64,000 bases of DNA, taken from contig JAHRBC010000001.1 of the NCBI GenBank assembly GCA_022702545.1, positions 620,001 through 684,000 of the forward strand, written 5' to 3'. Below, piece after piece: positions 26,423 to 37,868 of the stretch. Every line of letters begins with the position of its first letter. The stretch's first letter is position 1. The position numbers and the translations under genes are program-made. The notes under the pieces are model-generated. The model worked only from the letters and a program-made list of their open reading frames with translations, did not search any database and was not told the DNA's origin. The stretch comes from Phycomyces nitens (Eukaryota; Mucoromycota; Mucoromycetes; Mucorales; Phycomycetaceae).

Positions 26423-29400
26423 TTATGAGTGGGAGGAGGAGTTCAAGACCTGGGCAGCATGGTTGGTCTGAACAGAAGAGAAGCGACGCATTTCCTTGGC
26501 ATCCATGGAGCGCTTGTTCTTGCCCAAGAGGTTCTTGGCAAAGTTCTGGGGGCGCTCGAGGGACTTGAGGGAACGGGTGCGGTTGGCGTAGTAGCGAGCA
26601 GAAGAGGTTCCGGACATGGCAGAGGCACGACGAGACTGGCCAGCCATGGGGGTCTTGGACTCCTGGAGAGTGTTCTTGGGCTCAAAGACATAACGCATAC
26701 CGAACTTGAGGAAGTCCATGGGCAAGAACCAGACAATGTTCCAGATCCAGACAATACCGGCCCAGGACCAACCGCAACCCTCAATAGCAGTGAAGGGCCA
26801 GTCGGCATAGACAGCGATAAAGGTGGCAACGAGCTGGGCAACAACAAAGGCGCACATCAACATGATCGAGGGACGCTCAAGGAAGAAGAAACCGCGGGAA
26901 CGGGTGATGAAAATCAAAGCCTGGGAAATGGTGGAAACCTGGAGATAGATGACAGAGTGGAAGATGTAGCTGTTGGCATCACCGCTGGTATCGACACCAA
27001 ATCTGTCAAAGAAGTTGGTCTTGAAGATGACGGCAAAGAAGACAACGGTGGAGGCAGTGAGGTAGATACCATAGACAATAGCATAGGAGAAAATCTCACG
27101 CAAGTTCCAGGCATCAGGGAAGGGAGAAGGCTTGACACGATCGGTAGAAATAGTCATGATGGTACCATCGTTAAGAATGGCGAGAATCAAGACCATGAAG
27201 GGAGGGAAATCGAACTGGAAGGCCCAGCAGAGGATAGAGAAACCGACGACAACACGAATGGTGACAGAGCAAGTGTAGATGGAGTAGTTGCGCATACGCT
27301 GGAAAATCTGGCGAGAACCAATGATGGCTTCGATAATGACAGACAGACCGGGGGAAGTAAGAACAATATCGGCAGCAGAGCGGGCAGCATCAGAGGCATC
27401 ATCGACAGCAATACCAACGTTAGCCTTGGAGAGAGCAGGAGCATCGTTGACACCATCACCAGTCATGGCAGTCATGTGACCAAGAGCCTGGAGACGTTCG
27501 ACAATCTCGTACTTGTGTTCGGGGTACACACCGGCAAAACCATCGGCCTGGAGGACGAGCTCATCAACATTGCTATAACCAGAACCAGCGGGGGGACCTT
27601 CCTTGAGAGTCTTGGACAAGAACATGTTATCACCCATGCCGAGACGACGACCGGTTTCCTTTGCGATAGCGAGCTGATCACCAGTGATCATCTTGACCTG
27701 GACACCGAGAGCAATAGCACGATCAATGGTCTCCTTGGTATCAGAACGTGGGGGATCGTAAATGGGCAAGAGACCGATGAGACGCATACCGAGACCTTCA
27801 CCTTCGACTTCGCCACTGGGGACTTCATCGACAGCAACAGCAAGAGCACGGAGACCACGACGGGCAAACTCGTCGACATCGTCGTTGAGAGCCTTGATCT
27901 GCTCTTCAGTCTTGTCACGGGTGCAGAGATCGAGAATGGTGTGGGACATACCCTTGGTGCAACGGAGGACGGCACCATCGGCATTGCGGCGGTAGGTAAT
28001 CTCGGTACGCTTGTTGACGGGGTTAAAGGGCTTGAACTCGAGTTCGGTGATACCATCACGAGAAAGCTTGGGGTCGGGCAGAGAGTTGACGATGCAGAAA
28101 TCAATGGCATCCTGGTTCTCGGTACGGGAAGAGTAGGCAGACAGACGGATGATATCGTCGCCGTTGAACTCGGCGTAGGTCTTGATGGTAGGCTTGTCGA
28201 CGATAAGCTTGTTGAGGGTAAGAGTACCGGTCTTGTCAGAGCACAAAATGGTGACGGCAGCCATCTCCTCAATGGCAGTGATACGGGTGACAATGGCCTT
28301 GTGCTCGGCAAGCTGCTTGGCACCAATGGCAAGAGTTACGGAAAGTACGGTAGGCATGGCAATGGGAATACCACCAATGAGCAAGACAAGCATGTTATCG
28401 ACACCACGACGGTAAGTGTAGTGGAAAGCAGCATACTGAACAATGATGACAATGACAAGGAAAATACCAATGGTGCAGAGACAGAAGTTACCAATCTTGG
28501 CAAGAATGGTCTGCAAGTGACCAACATCCTCGCCAGCCTCGCCGACGAGCTTGGCAGCACGACCAAAGAAGGTGTTGAGACCGGTACCAATGATGATGGC
28601 CTCAGCCTCACCTTGCTTGACAGTAGAACCAGAAAAGACTTCATCGCCAGCCTCCTTGCCAACAGGGAGAGACTCACCGGTGAGGGCAGCCTGATCGATA
28701 GAGACTTGACCGTGGGCCTAAAAATATATATAAATATGAACAATGATTAATTATTTTAATTATTAGATTATTAGATTAATTGATTAAAAATAAACTTACA
28801 GTAATAAGACGACCATCAGCAGGGATGACATCACCGAGCTTGATAGAGATCACATCTCCGGGAACAAGTTCGCTGGCCTCCATGGTGTGCCATTCGCCGT
28901 TACGCTTAACCTTGCACTCGGGAGCGAGAGCAGCCATGAGAGCCTTGACGGCGTTACCGGCCTGACGCTCCTCCATGAAACCAATGACCGAGTTACCGAT
29001 GAGGAGGAGGACGATACCGATGAAATCAGGATAATCGGGAGCACGGTGCTCACCGTTAGACAGAGCAATAGACACGAGGGCAGCAGCCTCCATGACCCAG
29101 GAAAGAGGGTTCCACATGAAACCAAGGAACTGAAGGATAGGGTTGACTTCCTTTGTTTCAAGCTTGTTGGGGCCAAACTTCTCCATACGGCGGGCGGCTT
29201 CATCAGAAGTCAAACCTTCGGAGTTTGTCCTATAGAAAAAATAGTAGATGTGACGTTTAGAAAAATTTTATCTAAAGGGGTTTCTATTTCTTTCAAGATC
29301 CGTCCAGGCACACACACACACACAAAAAAAGGAGTAAAAATTAACGTACTGTAGCAGCTGGAAGACATCTCCGGGCTCCATGGTAGACAGATCGAATTTG

Positions 29401-29510
29401 TCCTTGTCGTAGAGTTCTTCGACAGTGAGGGAGGCCAGGTTGCCGCTGATGGTTTTCTTTTCATAGGAGGCATCGCCAACCACTTCGACGTTTTCCGTTT
29501 TCTCAGACAT
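26423..29510 (-). CDS. PMA1: Plasma-membrane H+-transporting P-type ATPase
   Basis: P3A-type pump that exports protons, sets plasma-membrane potential and drives nutrient symport. Exons 29350-29510, 28800-29229 and 26423-28717 give 961 residues, normal for fungal Pma1. Actuator motif LTGESLP is near residue 212, the transmembrane ion-binding motif [13 protein letters not shown] near 312, the phosphorylated aspartate in CSDKTGTLT at about 358, and the hinge [12 protein letters not shown] in the last third. Ten hydrophobic segments are recognisable. The C-terminus (residues after about 880) is Arg/Ser-rich ([15 protein letters not shown]) and ends in a region equivalent to the auto-inhibitory R-domain. 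Codon choice is far more biased and GC-rich than in the neighbours, as expected for a very highly expressed gene. This bias also leaves a stop-free 773-codon frame on the opposite strand. Confidence 0.98.
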
Positions 29511-30891
29511 TGGAAAGTGGATTGTTGGTGAGCAAGATGGGACTCAGAGAAGCAATGCTCTTCTTAAAGGTATGTGAAAGAGGTGAGGAATGGGTTGAGG
29601 TGGCGATGGTCAAACGAACAAGAAAAAGAGGAAAAAAACAAGATAAGGGGGTTGAGAAGGATGCTTTTATAGGGCATTTTTAGAGGGGTTTAAAAATAAT
29701 GATTATAATCGTATTTGATGATTCGGTTTCACACACCAGAAACTAAACGGGCAGGGGGGAGACGAGACGAGAGGAGAGGAGGGGGGGGCTAAATTGTGAA
29801 ATATAATTTCAAAGACTAAAAAAAGTAAAACAGATTAGAGGAGTTGCAGAGGGGAGGCCTAGGAGCAAAGGGGAGGGGGGGGAATGATTTGTGTGGACCA
29901 ACAGATTCCGAAACTGGAAAGCCAAACGGCAGCAGCTACGGTTTTTCTTTTTTTTCTTTTCTGGCTTACAATAACCATTTTTAAGAATCGCCCCGTTTAG
30001 TCGCCGTTGCAAGTCTGTACCAATGGTAACCAACTGACCCTGCCGAGTACCATCGCCGTCATGAAGAGCCATCCCCCGCATTTGCCCGCCATGTCAGTCA
30101 CCTTTCCCGTTTTTACAAACATCCATCAAGCAAAACTAATGGTGGGTTTTATCTAGGGTAATCAGGCACGTTTATCGTGATGCCTACAGATATGCACACC
30201 TATTCCCCTTGGGGCCTGACGTCACTTGCCCTCCACCACAGTCCACCCAGCGTTTGGCCAGGGCAAATCAAAACAAGCCTATCTGATTTGACGTCGATCT
30301 GTTTAAACAGCCGTTTGTGCCGCAACAGTAGAAGAAGAAGTGTTGGGTGCGCGTGTGGTATTCCCTTTCGCAAAATACGCTCACTCTTCTGCAATCCCAT
30401 TAATCCATCTGATTTCATAACAACCATCGGATCTCTTATCTCAAAAAATACTTATTGCCCTGGCCCTCCTCGGCTCCTGGCCCATTTGGCTTGCTTCCCC
30501 TTTTCAGCCAAGCAGAGAGTGGCAAGATCATTCAAACATTATTTGATCTCACAGATCCACCCTTTATTTTTTTATTGGTTTTGGTTTTTTTTGGTTTTTG
30601 ATTTTGTTCCCGGTCTATTTTTTACCCCAGAGGATGAATATTTAACAATCTGTTTTGGGTCGGTCCAGCTACGGATCGGTTCTATCGGACGGCCTGGCCG
30701 GACTGAAATCCAATGGCTTAGGCACCTTTCTGATCCAATTCAGGAGCGTAGGGAATCAAGGTTTAGGAGTCGAAATGCAGGTCCATTCTGCACAACACAA
30801 GAAATCCTCGTCCATCTTTCTTCCTCTTCTTGTTTGTTTGTTACCAATTGCTTTCGGTCATGTCCGCGACCCAAACCACGTTTTGAGATGG
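29511..30891. promoter_or_regulatory. PMA1 upstream region with pyrimidine-rich leader and G-rich tracts
   Basis: Upstream of PMA1 (minus strand) the sense strand is CT-rich for about 110 bases before a TATA box. It then meets strong purine/pyrimidine asymmetry at 29750-29790 and 29850-29883 (runs of up to eight or nine G on the plus strand). A TGACGTCA palindrome lies at 30217-30224. The 248-codon plus-strand ORF 30177-30923 has no recognisable domain and an unnatural Trp/Cys/Arg/Phe-rich composition, so the region is read as promoter. Confidence 0.55.
29664..29671 (-). promoter_or_regulatory. TATA box of PMA1
   Basis: TATAAAAG on the sense strand, about 155 bases before the ATG, followed downstream by a long C/T-rich stretch typical of strong fungal promoters. 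Confidence 0.6.
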
Positions 30892-31104
30892 TTACACTTG
30901 GAGTAAAACAAGTAGTTCTCTAGTGGTGATTTCACCATCATACTGGGCTTCAATGTCTTTAGCAATGTCTTTGTTTTGAACCAATATCCGCCCGGGACCT
31001 GCATCCAAAACAAGTTGAACAACAGCCAATTGGCTTTCGAGTCGACACACTAAGAACCTCTCACTCTGCAGTCCTTGGTTTCCAATCAACCATTTGAGCT
31101 CTTG
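30892..31104 (-). CDS. Probable terminal coding exon of an unidentified gene
   Basis: The minus strand has an open 71-codon stretch that begins right after a splice-acceptor-like AACAAGTAG and ends at TAA (30892-30894). Its translation has a normal soluble-protein composition, with amphipathic Leu/Val-rich segments (CRLESQLAVVQLVLDAGPGR; DIAKDIEAQYDGEITTREL), unlike the chance ORFs around it. I do not recognise the family. Coding-looking fragments further upstream on the same strand (for example 31150-31240, 31590-31720, 31780-31830 and 31925-31980) could be earlier exons, but their frames could not be joined with confidence. The gene may be intact with short exons, or decayed. Confidence 0.35.
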   Translation of the reverse strand, partial: QELKWLIGNQGLQSERFLVCRLESQLAVVQLVLDAGPGRILVQNKDIAKDIEAQYDGEITTRELLVLLQV

Positions 31105-33886
31105 CTACTTGTTCTTCTTGTTTTGAAACAGATAATATTTCCCATTTCATTCCTCATCTCTTTTCACTGGCCCACAGAACCTCCGATTGTGTAACTATAT
31201 CTGGCCGTGCGATACAGCTTGTGTTTCTGGGCACAAAAAAAAGAAAAAAACATACTAAGCGGAACTACACGTGGTAGACTAAAACGCACGTACATTCAGT
31301 GAATCGAATAGCAAATTATCCAATGTGGATCCATTTAAAAAAAAGCCTCAAGGGAGTTAATGGCAAGTCAGGAAACCCTGAAAATTAGAGAGAAGTATAG
31401 AGATTCTCTAGAATACTTGTTTTTTTATTTTTCTTGTGTTGCCTAGCAACCATTTTGATCCTTTCAAAAAAGGGTGCGGAACTTTTATTTTTTCTAGGTA
31501 TTATAAATCTATACACTCTTCTTGCCGAGAATCCTAGGAAGGACCATTATCTTTAAACATTTCTACTAAAGGTAGGTGGCGTGAGAAAATACTTGCCAGA
31601 AAATGTCTAGAGTGAAAAGGATGAAAGATTCGGCGAAGACTGCTTTTTGTTCTAGTGATTGCAGTGATATTAAGCATCGACAAGGTTTCGTACTCCAAAG
31701 TTTCGTACCTCTTCAATTCTCAAGTAAAGCAAGACCCAACTTTTTTTTTTTTCAAAAAAAAAAAAACCTTGACTGCCCGTGCAATAATGTCCGAGAATGG
31801 TTCTATCAAACATCCTGTTGCTATGGATCTTTTTTTCCCTTGTTATACGGCAAATAAAATAACCTCTTTAACTATCAATTGTCTGATCCAGAGGCTGATC
31901 CTGGTCTAACCGCTCACCCTTAGCCGACAATCGGGTGGAGAGTAGTGGAATATATGGATTGAGAATTGACGATCACTGCTTATTGATTGAACCAATTATA
32001 GGCCGCCAACTCTAAATGGAGGTTTTTTTTTATTTTTTTTTGTATTATTATTATTTTTATTTTGTTTTTTTTTGGGTGATGGCCAGCCATAAAAAGGTTA
32101 ATTATCATTATATGTAGACAATATATAACATACAAGAAAGACATATATAACCATGTCCATTGTCATCATTTGGCAAAAGATTGATCCGTTTTAAAATAGC
32201 AGAATATCCGCTTATCTAAACAATGGTCCCAATCAGACTTTGAATGGTCACCATGGTAACATACCTTGCTCTGTTTATTTTAGGATTTCGCACACACATG
32301 TATTGTATATGGAATATTGTGCATACAATCAGCACAAAGTATTGTCTTTAAGATCATGTTCGTGTGGGGACTCAGCAACCCCGGTCCTAAAAAAAAATGC
32401 TTCGAGTGCTACGCTTTACACACAGGAACAGAGACCCGGCATGAACAGTTTTAATCCTCAAAGGGTGGTCTGATGAAGATGATGATGATGATGATGGTAG
32501 ATTAGTATAGAAGAAACCGATTGAAACAAAGATAAGGCTATCAATCAAATACTATCGCACGTGCTGATTAGATGTGACCATTCAATCTTGACAGAAATAT
32601 GTATATGAAAGGGTTTATTGATTATGTTTGCCACGTTAAGATAATCAGTGCTTGGATGTAAGGATTCCAAACAAAAAAGGAGAGCAGTAACATGTACGTC
32701 ATCAATGGTTACTCTTCTTAATTATAAGCACAGATACGCAAGGTCCGATGATTATAGTAATATTTAAAGGAGCTAAGGATATATCAGGCCAAAAAAAAAG
32801 AAAAAAAAGTATGGATCTGGCCCTCAGTAAAAAGATCAAAGTGTATAAATATATGTATATGTATATAAAAAATTATTGACATTTCAATCTTATCACACAG
32901 TCCAATTCAGAAATCAGTCTCACCAACCCGTTCAATCCTGTTTGACGTCAGACTACTTTTAGACTGCAAAAAAAGGTCACGAAATATTTCAGCAGAATCC
33001 AATCCAATAGCAATTCATTCTTGCAAGGGCAGCAATGGGTATTAATGACAATCAAATTGGACTCCATATTGCTTTTATGGCCACTACAGCATCTGCAACG
33101 CATTTTTTTCTGGCTATTTAATGTATCCAATAACTGCTCAAACCACATAGATTTACAAGGGGGTAAAATTTAGGAGGTTTATTGTGGAGAAACATGGTTT
33201 AGACTGCCAACTGTTCTCTATCGGGCCACATGAGATAACAAACAGTTTTCAATATTCCCAGCGCACTGTAATCCCAATTATATCATTCGTTTAAGAATTC
33301 CCAAAAATGTCTATTCGCAAGCCGTGAGATCCAAGCGCCAGATTGCTGGCAATTTTTATTTTTATTTTAGAGGAATCCCAATGTGTCTCAAATCCCAGAT
33401 TTCATTGTCTCTGGCCCCTAGAATAATAGATGGTTTCTGTAGAGCTCCTGAAGCAAGATATATTGTGTGGTCAATAAATCCATTGGGCACTCTCTATCTC
33501 TAGACTATTTAATAATTCTATATAACATTTCTCTTGGGATTCTCCTTAATGTTTCTGGAAAGAATCAAATAAAACCCATTGGTAATTTGTTAAACATATT
33601 ATAAATATCTGGTGTAGGACAAACCTGGTTGTCATTGTCATCCATGTTCATTTGGAGGGAAATACTCTAGAAGGATCATCAACAATCCCCCCCACCAAGT
33701 CTACCAGGTCCACAAGGTCCACAAGGTCCACAAGGTCCCTCTAGTGTCTTGTAGGGAGACGAGAAGCAAAAAGGAAAATCTTACAACCTCGTCGCTTGTC
33801 GTGTCACTCCAAACAAGTTTTTTTTGTGGAAGAAAAAAAAAGGTTTCGCAACTTTAAGGAGGCAGAATAAAGGTATTGTTAAGAAA
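31105..33886. other. AT-rich region, possible upstream exons of the 30892 gene, otherwise unassigned
   Basis: Contains only short ORFs (up to 84 codons). Scattered minus-strand fragments between 31150 and 32000 look weakly coding. A (GAT)n array lies at 32475-32497, a TGACGTCA palindrome at 32943-32950, and a Cys-rich 66-codon minus-strand ORF at 32948-33148 has no recognised fold. The right end includes the promoter of the seven-transmembrane gene. Confidence 0.4.
33706..33738. repeat. Nine-base tandem repeat upstream of the 7TM gene
   Basis: The unit AGGTCCACA is repeated 3.7 times without mismatch, about 150 bases before the start of the 7TM gene. Confidence 0.85.
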
Positions 33887-35411
33887 ATGAACAATGTCCT
33901 CTTTCTCTTTCATACACCTTTGGACTCAATGAATGGCTCAGATGATGCAATGGCAATCAGGATCCAGCTTCCTTCAGGGCTGGTGGGTCCAGATGTACTC
34001 GAAATCGTTTCAGAGGTCATATCCCTGACTTGTATCACCGTCCTCGCCGTCGCAATGGGCTCAAAGACGTACGGAGAGCAGATAAAGACTGTAAACTATG
34101 GACGGGTCCTGGTAATATTGCTGTATTTTCTTTCTTGGGCATTTGCAACCACGTCAGTTGTCCTGGTATCCACGAATAACAGTAGGTGTTCTGTCCCGTA
34201 AACTCCTACTAATTGTCTCTAGACAACATGATTTCTTGCACCCTGGCCATGCTTACCTGCGACATTTTCTATGCGGGAAGCAAGGTCGCCATTTACGCCT
34301 GGTAAGAACAATCGAAACATCAGACATAAAACATCAAACATCAAACGTCGCAAGGGTGTACAAACAATCTTTATAGGCTAGTCGAGAGAGTCCACCTGGT
34401 GACGGCTGTAAAGACAACCCGGCTAAAGACATGTGAATACAGAGTCCATATATTGCTGCTCTGCCCGTATATCATCATATTTTCTCTTATGGTATGTAAT
34501 GGTCCAAACACTTAATTCAATTGAATTTAATTCAATTGAATTTAATTCGATTCGATTTAATGACATTGGTTACTAGCTTGCATTTAGAAACATTTACCTT
34601 GAGCCTGATGGCAAGTGCACGATTGGACTGCAGCCGGTTGCTAGTGTTCCATTGCTGGTAAGTTTGATTGATCCGACTAGCTCAACTACTAAACATTTTG
34701 CAAACAATGATGATTAGGTTTATGATTTTGTACGTCTTTAGAAACTATTTGCGGCACTGACAAACTAAATCTACAGATATTCAATCTCTATTTGACCTGG
34801 CTGTTTATGAGGCCATTGATGAACGTGGGTCGCAATTCACGCATGGACTGGAGAAGATCAAGACTATACAAGCTGGCCAGACGCACACTGGTTGCTTCTC
34901 TTGTCTCTCTGCTGGTATCCTTTGCAAACGTTCTGGTGGTCGTAATCACCCAAGGCCATGAAAGAGGCCTGGTGTGTCTGACAATGTGCACAGTCGATGT
35001 GACGGTAAGTATTTTGGACCATAAGATGGCTTATTAGCCTCCCTTTTTTATTTATTATTATTTATTATTAGGTAAACGTTGTTACAGTGCATTGGGTAAG
35101 ATTGCTTTTATTTATTTATTATTACTATTATTTGTCTTTGCATCAGAAATGACTACTGACAATTGGTTGCCTAGGTAACAACATCCACTTCACGAAAGAG
35201 CAAGGATTCTCGCCAAAAGGCCGACAACAGGGCTGACAATACTGCCACTGAAATAATGACATTTGATACTGGTGAGCCAGGATCCAAATCTCAAAAAATG
35301 ATCAAGAACTCTCCTATTCCACACATGGATCTCTCCCACGACACTGACAGTGACAGTGGGCGGTCAGTCCAGACCTTGAACACGAGTGCCAAACCTCTCC
35401 ATCGATACTAG
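33887..35411 (+). CDS. Seven-transmembrane protein of unknown function (receptor-like)
   Basis: Eight exons: 33887-34181, 34223-34301, 34377-34491, 34577-34657, 34718-34729, 34777-35004, 35072-35095, 35175-35411, joining to 356 residues. Exon 5 is only 12 bases (VYDF) and exon 7 only 24. Hydrophobic segments in order are: VLEIVSEVISLTCITVLAV, VLVILLYFLSWAFATTSVV, MLTCDIFYAGSKVAIYAW, ILLLCPYIIIFSLMLAF, VPLLVYDFIFNLYLTWLF, LVASLVSLLVSFANVLVVV and a seventh across exons 6-7. A short N-terminus faces one side; a ~75-residue Ser/Thr/Asp-rich tail (THDTDSDSGR-like) is typical of a regulated cytosolic end. Topology resembles a GPCR or a fungal 7TM family, but no diagnostic motif was recognised and the function is not assigned. 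An in-frame ATG at 33929 (MNGSDDAMAIR) is an equally good start. Confidence 0.8.
34512..34561. repeat. Palindromic AATTCAATTGAATT tandem in an intron
   Basis: A self-complementary 14-base unit is repeated about twice, then degenerates into TTCGATTCGA, inside intron 3 (34492-34576) of the 7TM gene. Confidence 0.75.
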
Positions 35412-37560
35412 AATGGCATTCATAATTCTTTTTATATTTATATATACATATTTTATATAATACGGCATTAATTATTATCTTTATTCTATACTATATTAAA
35501 TAGCAACAATAGGGTTTTTCTAGGACCCTATTTTCCACAGAAATTATACACCCCTATAATTTTCTTGTCCTACTCTTGTAGACAATTGATCTATATACTC
35601 AGGCACGGTCTTTAACAAAGAGAATGAAGAGAGACACACACAGTTGGGGGTTTGAGGGGTTTCAAAGTATGAAGAAAGGTTGGATGCATTGTTTATCAGA
35701 TTTGATGGTTCTTTTTTTTTTTGAGATTAAAAATTGTCGCAGTAACTGAAAGATAAGTCGTTTTTAAAATAAAGGAATGGAATCCAAAATGTCTATTTGA
35801 ACCCTAACAGAGCCCCACAGTCGCAGGTTGTAACATATGCAATATATGTTGTTGTATTCCTTTTCTTTTCTGGAGATCTGATAAGACACTCACTCACTGA
35901 CTGGCTAACTGGCTGGCTGGCTGGCTAACTGGTAGGGTTTGTAACACTGCTTTTTTTTTTTTTTTTTGGTTTCTGTAAACAGATCCAACCAATGGATTGT
36001 AAACCACGCCAAAATATTCATCCAATTATACGACCTGGCTCATATTTCTTTAAAAGTGGAGACGTCACTTGTGACTCATTTACCGCGATCGAGGCACAGC
36101 CAATAAGGTTTTCCTGAGTAGCAAGTGCCTTGCTGGGTTTGTTACAGCTTGATAAGCACCATTGGCAGTTTTGCCTCTCTCCGTTTGGGTGCTGGCCAAC
36201 CAAGGGTCGGGGCGTATACATTATATATGTTGTATATATATATATATATAAGAGTGTGTGTGTGTGTGTGTAAACCGTCGTTTCAAAAAATAATAATTTT
36301 AGCTTCTAAACTTTGTTTCTAATTTTCCTTTCCGCCATGCTTGTTGGGATGGTGTGTTATAAATGGTTGATTTAAGGCATGGTCAAGATATCGTAGCCAA
36401 TTGGCCCAATTAATTTGTCTGGCACTCTAGACGTCAAACCGAAAAAAAAATCCTTGTTTTTATACCCATTTCTTGATCCCAGTTGGCCATTTTGGAAGCA
36501 TGGGAAGATTTTGGACGTTTTACTTATCTACAACATTACAAACCTAGCAAACCATTTGATTGGTAGATAAGAGACGTAGTTGTAAAACAAATTACTACTA
36601 CAGCTTGCATCTTTTTTTTTAAAAATTAAGAATTAAATGATCAAAACTGTCCAATGATATCCATTCCAGTCCAAGCACACCGTTGGTCTTTGCCAAACAA
36701 ATGAGAATAATAAAATAATATAAATAAATAAAAAAAAGAGAGTCTGTGCTTATCTTTTTATACATTAAAGGCTAGATTTAGTAAGACAGTAACACTGGGA
36801 ATAAAGAATACTACTCGTATTAGTAATAATAGTGTGGTGGTAGTTCTGGCCGGTACGACTATCACGTGATGCCATATGTACACCGTGTTCTCTGTTGGAG
36901 TGTCCCTAGGATTTAAGAAAGAAAAAAAGAAAAAGCTCCAAATTCAAAGGACCGAGATTCTTAAAGCACAAAAAGTCATTGGAAAGGAGAATTGTCTTGA
37001 TATTTTTGGTCGTTGTTGTCATTAAAAAAATATTTTTATTTATTTTATTTTCCAACTCCATATAATGCTAATTATAAAATCCTATTAGGAGGTTCTAGCC
37101 AAATTAATATTCAGGAAAAGGGGGAAAGTAGTTAATTAGACTGATGAATATATATGTATATAAAGAAATATAAACATATAAACATATACAGAAAATGTTA
37201 TTCTTTGTGGTGCAATTGATTATTGATTATTGGTTATTGGTTATTGATTTGCAAAAAATGCTGCTTGGATATTTAATTGATACAAATTATCAACATATAT
37301 GTCTCTTTGAATTAAAGTAAGCCAGTAACCCTCTTAAAGATCCATAATCAAATAGGAATCTATTTCATGCTCTCCCCCAGTTCAATACCAACCATGACGC
37401 ACAAGGTAGTTAAGGTTGAAGCATAAGAGGTGCATTTCTTTTAACAAGTTTTGATCCTGACCTTGATTTGGACTAGAAAGTAAGTAAGTAGTAGTAATAG
37501 TAGTAGTCTTGTGCTAATTTGTTTTTTATAGATTTATCCCTCCCTTTATGTGATATTTTC

Positions 37561-37595
<35 letters not shown>

Positions 37596-37868
37596 ATATA
37601 AAAGAAAAAAAAGTTTGAATGCTTTGTTTTTTGCTCTTAACAGGATGGATACAAAATACACTATAGATGAAATATATAAGAAAAAAGAAAAAGAATGAAA
37701 GTAGAATGAAAAGAAATGGTTTGCTATCCATGAAAGAATTTAAAGAAGAAGAAGAAGAAAAAAAGGGGGGGAGGGATAGACACAGACAAAGTAGTATTGT
37801 GTGCTTGGTCTTTTTTTTTCTTTTTCTCTCTTTTTTTTTGCTGTAAATTTCTCAATTGTCTTGGACCC
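35412..37868. other. 2.5 kb intergenic region between convergent genes, repeats only
   Basis: The 7TM gene and the secreted-protein gene both end toward this region. It contains CTGG/CTAA tandem repeats (about 35900-35935), (TG)n at 36254-36272, an ATTGATT/ATTGGTT array at 37210-37250, a pure (AT)n of about 28 bases at 37565-37592 and (GAA)n at 37744-37760. ORFs do not exceed 67 codons. I see no gene. Confidence 0.6.

Noticed and set aside
26429..28750. 773-codon plus-strand ORF opposite PMA1
   Set aside because: It lies wholly antisense to PMA1; the strong codon bias of PMA1 avoids codons whose complements are stops, which leaves the other strand open. The translation is low-complexity Gly/Asp/Glu/Thr and has no domain.
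30177..30923. 248-codon plus-strand ORF upstream of PMA1
   Set aside because: Composition is rich in Trp, Cys, Arg, Phe and Ser with no domain or splice structure; it fits a GC-richer promoter region. It overlaps the end of the orphan minus-strand exon by only a few bases.
31603..31909. Plus-strand frames starting MSRVKRMK and MSENGSIK
   Set aside because: They run into poly-Phe/Lys from poly-T/A and cannot be extended; the minus strand offers at least as good fragments.
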